This document shows positions 46,696 through 53,638 of a stretch of DNA of 64,000 bases, in pieces. The translations under genes were made by a program, and so were the position numbers. Position 1 is the first letter of the stretch. Every line of letters starts with the position of its first letter. The notes beneath the pieces were generated by a model that saw only the letters and a list, made by a program, of their open reading frames with translations, made no database searches and was not told where the DNA came from. The stretch is from contig UQXI01000004.1 of the NCBI GenBank assembly GCA_900544975.1, positions 1-64,000 of the forward strand, read 5' to 3'. Source of the DNA: an uncultured Eubacteriales bacterium. GTDB taxonomy: Bacteria > Bacillota > Clostridia > Oscillospirales > Oscillospiraceae.

Positions 46696-48029
46696 GCAAA
46701 CGGTGGCCTGGGTTATTGCTGAGCCTGTGCCTTCTGATCGGGTGTTTTGGCTGCGGCAGGCAGATGGCTGCGGACCAGCCGAAATCTCCTATGAAATTCT
46801 ATTATAAGACGGTAGACGCCAGATATGGTGAGGGACAGGGCGCAACCGGATATGAATTACGGGAAGTATACGGACATGAGTCAGACTATGTGTGGATCCT
46901 GACGGAGTATTTGCAGGGACCGGTTTCTCAAGAACTGGTTGCTCCCTTTCAGCGCTCGGTCTCTGTGGTATCTGCGGAGCGGGTGGGGACTCAGCTGCAG
47001 CTTTGCATGTCCGAAGAGCTGGCTAATTTGTCCGGTGTAGATCTGACGTTGGCGTGCGCTTGTATTACATGGACCTGCCTGGAATGCTCCGGTGTGGAAT
47101 CTGTGTCTATTCGCGCTGTGGGGCGTCAGTTGGATGGAAAAGAAGAGATTGTGTTGAACCGGACCCATTTTCTCATGGAGGACAGCAGCGCCAATCTGGT
47201 CAATGCTCCTTATACGCTGTATTTTTCGGATACCGATAACCGGTACCTCATTGGGGAAGAAATCACTGTGGGCCGGGAACAGGAAGATTTGCCGGTCTTC
47301 TTGGTTCGCCAGCTGATCGGAGGTCCCACGGAGCCGGGGCTAGCTGAAACCATGCCGCTGGGTACCACGCTGCTTGGCCTAAGCGTGACGGAAGGGATTT
47401 GTGCCGTGGACCTGTCCGGGGAATTCCTGACGAATGCGCCCCAGACAGCCCTGGCGCAGCGAATGACCATCCTCTCACTGACCAATACGCTGACACAACT
47501 GGATGATGTGGATTCTGTGGTTCTGTATGCAGAGGGACAGCCCTTGACCCAGTATGGGATGATGGATCTCAGCCAGCCGCTTACCTATGAAGAGGGAGCA
47601 ATTGGGCCTGTGCGCAAAAGTCTCAATGAGTTTGACGCAGACCTGTACCTGGCGGTGGGAGACAGCGGCTTGTTGTCTCAGGTTCCTGTGCGCATTCACC
47701 AGACCGCGAGCGAGATGCCGCCGGAGCTGGTTGTGCAGGCGCTTTTGGCCTATACCAGCCAGAACGGCTACCGGAGCGTGATCCCGGCAGGTACCACCTT
47801 GCGTTCAGTACGCCAGGAGGGCACACAGTATGTGGTGGATTTATCCGCAGAATTTTTAAGCGGAGAAAGGGACACATTGTACCTTGCGGTTCGTTCCGTT
47901 GTGGCGACGGTGTTAGGACTGGGCGATGGCACGGCTGTACGGATCACCGTAGAGGGGGCCACACCGGCAGAGGATGCCGGAGATTGGTTCTCGGAGCAAG
48001 TGTGGAACGATTCTTGGTTCTTCTTATAA
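46692..48029 (+). CDS. Lipoprotein with GerMN domains
   Basis: A 445-residue lipoprotein: signal with LLIGCFGC (Cys about 18-21), then two GerMN-type domains (about 175-280 and 330-425), each with the A/LP-x-G-T-x-L pattern followed by an xxVDLSxEF strand (GTTLLGLSVTEGICAVDLSGEF and GTTLRSVRQEGTQYVVDLSAEF regions). GerMN domains occur in spore proteins and in actinobacterial LpqB, which is encoded with MtrAB and modulates the kinase. It is coupled to the kinase gene by a four-base overlap, so a role in signal input is likely. Confidence 0.85.
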   Translation: MSKRWPGLLLSLCLLIGCFGCGRQMAADQPKSPMKFYYKTVDARYGEGQGATGYELREVYGHESDYVWILTEYLQGPVSQELVAPFQRSVSVVSAERVGTQLQLCMSEELANLSGVDLTLACACITWTCLECSGVESVSIRAVGRQLDGKEEIVLNRTHFLMEDSSANLVNAPYTLYFSDTDNRYLIGEEITVGREQEDLPVFLVRQLIGGPTEPGLAETMPLGTTLLGLSVTEGICAVDLSGEFLTNAPQTALAQRMTILSLTNTLTQLDDVDSVVLYAEGQPLTQYGMMDLSQPLTYEEGAIGPVRKSLNEFDADLYLAVGDSGLLSQVPVRIHQTASEMPPELVVQALLAYTSQNGYRSVIPAGTTLRSVRQEGTQYVVDLSAEFLSGERDTLYLAVRSVVATVLGLGDGTAVRITVEGATPAEDAGDWFSEQVWNDSWFFL

Positions 48030-48046
48030 TGGAGGCAGGGAACAGG

Positions 48047-48080
48047 CAGCGCCGCATGCGGCATGGGGCACGCGGCGCTG
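48047..48080. other. GC-rich stem-loop after the GerMN gene
   Basis: CAGCGCCGC (48047-48055) and GCGGCGCTG (48072-48080) form a perfect nine-bp stem with a 16-base loop. No T-tract follows, so termination, if any, is not of the standard type; it could protect the 3' end of the transcript. Confidence 0.4.
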
Positions 48081-48147
48081 TCTGAGGCACCTGGAGATTT
48101 ATTCAGAAAAAGGGGCAATACAGAAGCATAAAAATACAAAAAAGCAC

Positions 48148-48176
48148 TTGCGTTCTGATGTCAAATCTGGTATGAT
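48148..48176 (+). promoter_or_regulatory. Promoter of the uracil/xanthine permease gene
   Basis: TTGCGT (48148-48153) and TATGAT (48171-48176) with a 17-base spacer. The start codon is 143 bases downstream, leaving room for a regulated leader. Confidence 0.65.
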
Positions 48177-48245
48177 TTTGCAGGTAAGAAGGAGTGTGCG
48201 TTGCTGAATGACCTGCCGGGCTATGGCCTCACGAGGAGTTCAAGT

Positions 48246-48286
48246 GATTGCAGAGCAATCGTCTGCCGACGGTTGCCTCTTTTTTT
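48246..48286 (+). promoter_or_regulatory. Attenuator-like leader of the permease gene
   Basis: GCAATC (48255-48260) can pair upstream with GATTGC (48246-48251) or, as part of GCAATCGTC, downstream with GACGGTTGC (48268-48276). The second stem, with loop TGCC, is followed by CTC and eight Ts, a standard intrinsic terminator 33 bases before the start codon. The two hairpins exclude each other, so this looks like an attenuator. The first hairpin can be drawn with a hexaloop CAGAGC, one base off the CNGNGA loop of PyrR sites; the regulator is not identified. Confidence 0.6.
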
Positions 48287-48318
48287 GCCGGTATGTCAAA
48301 GAGAAAGGAAGTATATTT

Positions 48319-49686
48319 ATGAATCATTCCGAACCGATCCGAAATGCGCGGAGTTTGGGGCTACCCAAGATGCTCATTTTGGGGCTCCAGCACATGTTTG
48401 CCATGTTTGGCGCCACGGTGCTGGTGCCAATTTTGGTCCAGAGCTACGGACTGCCCCTGTCCATCCAAACGACGCTGTTGTTTGCAGGAATTGGCACGTT
48501 GTTTTTTCATGTCTGTACGAAGCTGAAGGTTCCTGCTTTTTTGGGCTCCTCTTTCGCCTATTTGGGTGGCTTCCAGGCAGTGGCCAACCTGAATTCCGGG
48601 ATTTACGCCAATATGACCGGGGCGGAGAAGCTGCCGTACGCCCTGGGCGGTATTGTGGTGGCTGGCCTTTTGTATGTGGTTCTGGCGGCGGTTATTAAGT
48701 TGGTTGGGGTGCGGAAGGTGATGCGCTTCTTGCCCCCTGTGGTAACGGGCCCCATCATCATCCTCATCGGCTTGAATCTGGCGCCTTCTGCAGTTTCCAA
48801 TGCATCCAGCTGCTGGTGGCTGGCGCTGGTTGCCATGGTGATCATCATTGCGGCGAACATTTGGGGCAAGGGGATGATTAAGATCATTCCCATCCTGCTG
48901 GGTGTGGTTGGATCTTACATTGTGGCAGTGATTGCCAATGCCTGCGGCGCAACGGTGGTGAATGCCAGCGGGGAAGTTGTACCGCTCATCGACTTTACTA
49001 CCGTATCTGCCTCCAAGCTGGTGGGCTTGCAGCAGTTTGTGATTGCAAAATTTGACCTCACGGCCATTCTCGTGATGGCGCCCATTGCAGTGGCGGCCAT
49101 GATGGAACACATTGGTGACATGTCGGCCATTTCCGCTACCGTAGGCAGTAACTTCATTGAGAGTCCGGGTCTTCACCGGACCCTGATCGGAGATGGCATT
49201 GCAACCTCCTTGGCAGGCCTGTTTGGCGGTCCTGCCAATACCACCTATGGCGAGAACACCGGCGTTTTGGTTCTGTCCCGGGTCTATGATCCCAGCGTGG
49301 TTCGGTTGGCGGCGCTGTATGCTGTGGTGCTGTCCTTCAGCCCGGCCTTTGCCGCTGTGGTCAATTCCATTCCCCCTGCAATCATCGGTGGTGTGTCGTT
49401 CATTTTGTATGGTATGATTTCTGCCATTGGTGTCCGCAATGTGGTGGAAAATCGGGTAGACTTCACCAACTCCAGAAATCTGATCATTGCTGCCGTCATT
49501 TTGGTGTGTGGCTTAGGCTTCTCTGGCGGCCTGACCTTCACCATTGGCAGCGCGCATATCACGCTGACGTCTTTGGCCATTGCAGCCATTGCAGGCATTG
49601 TCCTCAATGCAATTCTGCCTGGGAAAGACTACGAATTTGGCACAGATGTAGCAGATGGCCGCTCCGGGGATTTCGGACGCTATTGA
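48319..49686 (+). CDS. uraA: Uracil/xanthine permease (NCS2/UraA family)
   Basis: A 455-residue transporter with about 14 membrane segments. GLQHMFAMFGATVLVP at the start and the AVAAMMEHIGDMSAIS and TTYGENTGVLVLSRVYDPSV segments are NCS2 signatures; the last is typical of uracil carriers. It imports uracil or xanthine with protons. AAAGGAAG precedes ATG 48319. An in-frame ATG at 48208 behind AAGAAGGAG would add 37 residues across the leader hairpins. Terminator at 49706. Confidence 0.95.
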   Translation: MNHSEPIRNARSLGLPKMLILGLQHMFAMFGATVLVPILVQSYGLPLSIQTTLLFAGIGTLFFHVCTKLKVPAFLGSSFAYLGGFQAVANLNSGIYANMTGAEKLPYALGGIVVAGLLYVVLAAVIKLVGVRKVMRFLPPVVTGPIIILIGLNLAPSAVSNASSCWWLALVAMVIIIAANIWGKGMIKIIPILLGVVGSYIVAVIANACGATVVNASGEVVPLIDFTTVSASKLVGLQQFVIAKFDLTAILVMAPIAVAAMMEHIGDMSAISATVGSNFIESPGLHRTLIGDGIATSLAGLFGGPANTTYGENTGVLVLSRVYDPSVVRLAALYAVVLSFSPAFAAVVNSIPPAIIGGVSFILYGMISAIGVRNVVENRVDFTNSRNLIIAAVILVCGLGFSGGLTFTIGSAHITLTSLAIAAIAGIVLNAILPGKDYEFGTDVADGRSGDFGRY

Positions 49687-49705
49687 TTTTCCGACCACTG
49701 TATGT

Positions 49706-49734
49706 AAAACCGGGCCCAATGGGTCCGGTTTTTT
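49706..49734 (+). terminator. Terminator of the permease gene
   Basis: AAACCGGGCCC/GGGTCCGGTTT (49707-49717 with 49721-49731, one G-U pair, three-base loop) followed by TTTTTT. Confidence 0.9.
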
Positions 49735-49767
49735 GCCTAGACTGGGGGAGATTTTGCGGAATGTGTC

Positions 49768-49796
49768 TTTTCAAATTGGGTTTTCTGCGCTATAAT
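49768..49796 (+). promoter_or_regulatory. Promoter of the ArsC/Spx-like gene
   Basis: TTTTCA (49768-49773) and a perfect TATAAT (49791-49796) 17 bases apart, 40 bases before the GTG start. Confidence 0.55.
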
Positions 49797-49836
49797 GAGG
49801 TCACGAAAGGAAATATGTGATAGGAGTGACGATTTC

Positions 49837-50190
49837 GTGGAATTGTTCTGGTATCCCAAATGCTCTACCTGCCAGAAGGCCAAGGCCTTTCTGGATGCAC
49901 ACCAGATTTCTTACACACTGCGTGACATCAAACTGGAGGCTCCCACGGAAGAGGAGCTGAAAGTTTGGCAGACAGTCAGCAGCCTTCCATTGCGCAAGTT
50001 TTTTAATTCCAGCGGTCTGGTGTACCGGTCGCTGGCGCTCAAAGAGAGGCTTCCCGATATGCCGGAGGAGGAGCAGCGGAAGCTTTTGGCCAGCGATGGA
50101 ATGTTGGTAAAACGGCCTGTACTTGTGAAAGAGGACCTGGTTCTGGTGGGATTCCGGCAGAAGGAGTGGGAGGAAGCGTTGCTTCCTTAA
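49837..50190 (+). CDS. ArsC/Spx family thioredoxin-fold protein
   Basis: A 117-residue protein starting at a GTG (VELFWYPKCSTCQKAKAFL) with a CxxC pair in the ArsC/Spx position and the late GMLVKRPVLV motif of the family. The CSTC pair fits the YffB/Spx branch; true arsenate reduction or RNA polymerase binding cannot be told apart. TAGGAG lies ten bases upstream. dus follows after ten bases. Confidence 0.85.
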   Translation: MELFWYPKCSTCQKAKAFLDAHQISYTLRDIKLEAPTEEELKVWQTVSSLPLRKFFNSSGLVYRSLALKERLPDMPEEEQRKLLASDGMLVKRPVLVKEDLVLVGFRQKEWEEALLP

Positions 50191-50200
50191 AAAATTGGAT

Positions 50201-51154
50201 ATGCGGTATTATTTTGCCCCCATGGAGGGAATCACCACGTGCTTGTACCGAAAGCTCCATCGACGCTTTTTTCCCGGTGTGGATCAATACTATACCCCAT
50301 TTCTCTCACCGGCCCGGGATCATGTGTTCTCCAAACGGGATTTGCAGGAAATTCTCCCAGAGCGCAATGACGGTGTGCCTCTGGTTCCGCAGCTGCTGAC
50401 CAAATACCCGGAGGACTTTATTTGGGCTGCTGGAGAGCTATCTGCCATGGGCTACCCGGAGGTCAATCTCAATCTGGGTTGTCCATCAGGGACAGTGGTG
50501 GCAAAGGGCAGGGGATCTGGTATGCTCAAGGATTTAGAGGCTTTGGAGCGGTTTTTGGACCAAATTTTTTCTGCACTTCCGTCTGTCCATATTTCTGTCA
50601 AAACCAGGTTGGGAATCTCGGACGAGAGTGAATTTTCCAGACTCCTGGAGATATACAACCAGTATCCCATTTGGGAGCTGACGGTCCATCCCCGGGTGCA
50701 GCAGGATTTTTACAAAGGACCCATTCGCTGGCAGTCTTTTGCTTACGCCGTTGCACACAGTGGAAATCCCCTGTGCTATAATGGGGATTTGCGGACGCCT
50801 GCGGATTGCTGTCGGATGGAGCAAGCGCTTCCATCTCTGCCGGCTGCCATGCTCGGAAGGGGGTTGGTTGCGAATCCTGGGCTCATCACTGGTCTTCACA
50901 ATGGGGTATTGCTCACAGCACATACGCTCCAGGAGTTCCATGACGCACTCTATGGGGGTTATTGCAGCCAATATCAAAATCGGGAACATGCGGTTATGCG
51001 GATGAAGGAGCTCTGGTCCTATATGATCCGCTTATTTCCCCATTCAGAAAAAATATGGAAGAGACTGCGGAAGACCGGAAACGCCAGTCAATACGAGACG
51101 GTGGTCCAGGTACTATTCCAGGAATATCAATTGGAGCCGGAAGCAACCGGCTGA
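50201..51154 (+). CDS. tRNA-dihydrouridine synthase
   Basis: A 317-residue FMN enzyme starting MRYYFAPMEGITTCLYRKLH, with VNLNLGCPSGTVVAKGRGSGML (catalytic Cys in GCPS), VSVKTR-type HISVKTRLG and the HPR segment LTVHPRVQQ. It reduces uridine in the D-loop of tRNA. A TTG at 50195 would add two residues. The Shine-Dalgarno is weak, so coupling to the upstream gene is likely. Confidence 0.93.
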   Translation: MRYYFAPMEGITTCLYRKLHRRFFPGVDQYYTPFLSPARDHVFSKRDLQEILPERNDGVPLVPQLLTKYPEDFIWAAGELSAMGYPEVNLNLGCPSGTVVAKGRGSGMLKDLEALERFLDQIFSALPSVHISVKTRLGISDESEFSRLLEIYNQYPIWELTVHPRVQQDFYKGPIRWQSFAYAVAHSGNPLCYNGDLRTPADCCRMEQALPSLPAAMLGRGLVANPGLITGLHNGVLLTAHTLQEFHDALYGGYCSQYQNREHAVMRMKELWSYMIRLFPHSEKIWKRLRKTGNASQYETVVQVLFQEYQLEPEATG

Positions 51155-51173
51155 GCTGGATCAGGGAGGAACT

Positions 51174-51764
51174 ATGCCAGAAAAATACATTGCTTTTGAT
51201 GTGGAGACCCCCAACTCCGCCAATCACCGCATGAGTGCCATCGGCCTGGCGGTTATAGAGGGAAATCACATTGTAGAGGAATTCGCGACTTTGATCAATC
51301 CGGAGGTCTACTTTAGTCGATTTAACATACAATTGACCGGGATTACACCGGCGGCAGTGGCCGACGCGCCGACGTTTCCAGATGTGTGGCCAGAGCTCAG
51401 GCGCTTTTTTGAAAGTGGGATGCTCATTGCACATAACGCGTCCTTTGATATGAGCGTGCTGGCCAAATGTCTCCATGCATATGGAATTGTTTGGCGGGAC
51501 TCCGTTTCCTATGCGTGTACCTGCCAAATGGGACGGCGCTGCTTTCCCGATCTCCCCAATCACAAGCTGAATACCTTGTGTGAACACTTGGGAATCGACC
51601 TGGAGCATCACCAGGCAGGCAGTGACAGCCGCGCCTGCGCGCAGCTTCTGCTGCACTATCAGTCGCGTGGCATGGATGTGCAAGCATACAGCCGCAGTTA
51701 TGATTTGCTCCATGGCTGTACATGCCGCACAGGCGTAATCAAAGGAACAGCGTCCCCTGTGTGA
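51174..51764 (+). CDS. DnaQ-like 3'-5' exonuclease
   Basis: A 196-residue DEDDh exonuclease: FDVETPN (Asp/Glu, motif I), HNASFDMSVL (motif II) and HHQAGSDSRACAQLL (motif III His/Asp). It resembles the stand-alone epsilon-type exonucleases of Firmicutes. GGGAGG precedes the ATG, 19 bases after dus. Confidence 0.9.
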   Translation: MPEKYIAFDVETPNSANHRMSAIGLAVIEGNHIVEEFATLINPEVYFSRFNIQLTGITPAAVADAPTFPDVWPELRRFFESGMLIAHNASFDMSVLAKCLHAYGIVWRDSVSYACTCQMGRRCFPDLPNHKLNTLCEHLGIDLEHHQAGSDSRACAQLLLHYQSRGMDVQAYSRSYDLLHGCTCRTGVIKGTASPV

Positions 51765-51805
51765 TCTTGGAAGCTGTGCATAGCCAATGTATGGAAATCA
51801 AGGAA

Positions 51806-51843
51806 CCCGCCGTGGGTCAATTGTTCCACGGCGGGGCTTTCCT
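51806..51843 (+). terminator. Terminator of the arsC-dus-dnaQ unit
   Basis: CCCGCCGTGG/CCACGGCGGG (51806-51815 with 51826-51835) with a ten-base loop, followed by GCTTTCCTT. The T-tract is short. Confidence 0.65.
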
Positions 51844-51854
51844 TGGTGGGATGG

Positions 51855-52268
51855 TTACATATCCATTGCAGGGTTCATATAGTATACGTTTTTCTGATTC
51901 AGCTTTTCACGCAGCAGTTGACATGCCTCGCCGAACCGCTGGAAATGGACGATCTCCCGCTCCCGCAGGAATTTGATGACATCATTGACATCGGGATCGT
52001 CGCTGAGCCGCAGAATGTTGTCATAGGTGGTCCGTGCTTTCTGCTCGGCAGCCAAGTCCTCGGTGAGGTCTGTCATCGGGTCGCCTTTGACGGCCATAGA
52101 CGCGGCGTTCCAGGGGAATCCAGCGGCTGCAGTGGGGTAAACGCCTACTGTATGATCGACGAAGTACGGGGCAAAGGCGCTGTCCTGAATCTGCTTATCG
52201 CTGAGATTCCGGGTCAATTGATGGACGATGGTCCCGACCATCTCCAGGTGTCCCAGTTCCTCTGTACC
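51855..52268 (-). pseudogene. cotJC: 5'-truncated cotJC (spore coat manganese catalase)
   Basis: The reading frame gives a near-perfect CotJC C-terminal part beginning GTEELGHLEMVGTIVHQLTR and ending with the EREIVHFQRFGEA region and MNPAMDM. The Mn ligands in TEELGH, in EDLAAEQKAR and in REIVH remain. The first 60 or so residues, including the Glu of the GGPDGELGA segment, are missing: upstream of 52268 the frame continues without homology into the promoter of the acetyltransferase gene, and no start codon with a ribosome binding site is seen. cotJA and cotJB are absent. Confidence 0.75.
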
Positions 52269-52380
52269 CAGAGCGGAGTCACAATGGAACTTGTTGCCAA
52301 GCCCCACAGGCGCTTGGTGGGCGATGCAGTGAAAAGCGTCTGACGTTTTGGGGCGCGTGGATGTTAGGAGGACAAGTAGT

Positions 52381-52818
52381 ATGAAAATTAAAAAAGCCAC
52401 TGTGGAAGATGGGGAAGTTCTGGCAGGTCTGGCGCAGTTGTTATGGGATGGACATGATCTGAAGGAACTTACCGCTGACTTTGTAAAACAACTCAACGAC
52501 AAAGGATCCGCCTGTTTTTTGGCGTATGAAGCGGAAGCGCCAGCGGGTTTTGCCCAGTGCCAGCTGAGGCGGGACTATGTGGAGGGGACCGCATCTACGC
52601 CTGTAGGTTATCTGGAAGGGATCCTGGTACGGCCGGAATTTCGGCGCCAGGGCTTGGCCAAGCAGCTGCTGCAAGCTTGTCAGCATTGGGCCAGGGAGCA
52701 GGGGTGTATCGAGTTTGCCAGTGATTGCGAGCTTTTTAACGATGACAGCCTGCAATTTCATCTTCGCATGGGATTTTCTGAGGCAAATCGGATCATTTGT
52801 TTTGTGAAAAAGCTGTAG
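52381..52818 (+). CDS. GNAT acetyltransferase, AAC(6')-like
   Basis: A 145-residue GNAT enzyme. FLAYEAEAPAGFAQCQLR, DYVEGTASTPVGYLEGI, VRPEFRRQGLAKQLL and FHLRMGFSEANRIICFVKKL are strongly reminiscent of aminoglycoside 6'-N-acetyltransferases. Resistance activity is inferred; chromosomal relatives may have other substrates. AGGAGGAC precedes ATG 52381. It is the first gene of a tightly packed operon and lies against the broken end of cotJC, so its arrival may have caused that truncation. Confidence 0.8.
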   Translation: MKIKKATVEDGEVLAGLAQLLWDGHDLKELTADFVKQLNDKGSACFLAYEAEAPAGFAQCQLRRDYVEGTASTPVGYLEGILVRPEFRRQGLAKQLLQACQHWAREQGCIEFASDCELFNDDSLQFHLRMGFSEANRIICFVKKL

Positions 52819-52826
52819 GAATTGAA

Positions 52827-53231
52827 ATGGGGGTGGTGCTGGCGATGCACCAGATTGATATGATCATGGAGCCGGAGGAATACCTGTTCTTTGCGGGAAG
52901 GCCACAGGCGCTGGCGCTGTATGAGCTGTTTCGCCGCCAGCTGCTGGCAGAGGTGGGACAAGTTCAGATCAAAGTTCAGAAAACCCAGATTACGTTTGCT
53001 GGGCGGTATGGTTTTGCGTTTGTGTCCCATCCCCGGCGGAAAAAAGACGTTGGAATCCTGGTGTCCTTTGGACTGTCCCACCGTCTAGATTCTGACCGGA
53101 TTTTACATGTCTCAGAACCATACCCCAATCGTTGGACCCACCATATATTGATCGAGCAGCCTCAGGAGATGGATCAGGAACTGCTGGGTTGGATCAAGGA
53201 GGCAAATTGGTTTGCAAATGAAAAATCATGA
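52827..53231 (+). CDS. DUF5655 domain protein
   Basis: A 134-residue protein containing YLFFAGRPQALALYELF, KVQKTQITFAGRYGFAFVS and HVSEPYPNRWTHHILIEQ, the conserved blocks of DUF5655. No function is established for the family. ATG 52827 is preceded by AGGA; ATG 52845 behind GGGGGTGG is an alternative. Overlaps the MutT gene by 20 bases. Confidence 0.8.
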   Translation: MGVVLAMHQIDMIMEPEEYLFFAGRPQALALYELFRRQLLAEVGQVQIKVQKTQITFAGRYGFAFVSHPRRKKDVGILVSFGLSHRLDSDRILHVSEPYPNRWTHHILIEQPQEMDQELLGWIKEANWFANEKS

Positions 53232-53622
53232 CAATCACACCATGACAGAGGTGGTGGCTGCACTGATTTGGCAAGGCGATCGGTTCATGGCCTGCCAGCG
53301 ACCGGCGCACAAAGCCCGGGGACTTCAATGGGAGTTCGTAGGCGGCAAGGTGGAGCCCGGCGAGACGAAAGAGCAGGCGTTGGTCCGGGAGTGCAGGGAG
53401 GAGCTGGCAGTGACGGTGGAAGTGGGGGATGTGTTTATGGATGTGGTACACACGTACCCGGATCTGACGGTCCATCTGACCCTGTTTCACGCATCCATTG
53501 CAGAGGGCATTCCACAGAAGCTGGAGCATTGCGATATCCGCTGGATCACGGTCGAAGAGATCCAGGAGTATGATTTTTGCCCTGCGGACCAGGTGATCTT
53601 GGACCGTTTGCGTCATCTGTGA
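53212..53622 (+). CDS. MutT-type Nudix hydrolase
   Basis: A 136-residue protein with the Nudix box GGKVEPGETKEQALVRECREEL (about residues 44-65, split here as GGKVEPGETKE and RECREEL) and QWEFVGGK, typical of 8-oxo-dGTP/(deoxy)nucleotide triphosphatases. The TTG at 53212 has GGAGG nine bases upstream; ATG 53218 is also possible. Placement before a helicase and repair genes fits nucleotide-pool sanitation. Confidence 0.88.
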   Translation: MQMKNHDNHTMTEVVAALIWQGDRFMACQRPAHKARGLQWEFVGGKVEPGETKEQALVRECREELAVTVEVGDVFMDVVHTYPDLTVHLTLFHASIAEGIPQKLEHCDIRWITVEEIQEYDFCPADQVILDRLRHL

Positions 53623-53638
53623 GGATTAAAAAAGAGTT

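Noticed and set aside
48201..48698. 165-codon frame with TTG start behind AGAAGGAG in the permease leader
   Set aside because: It runs out of frame deep into the permease gene and has a Cys/Arg-rich shadow composition. The ribosome binding site is noted as part of the leader only.
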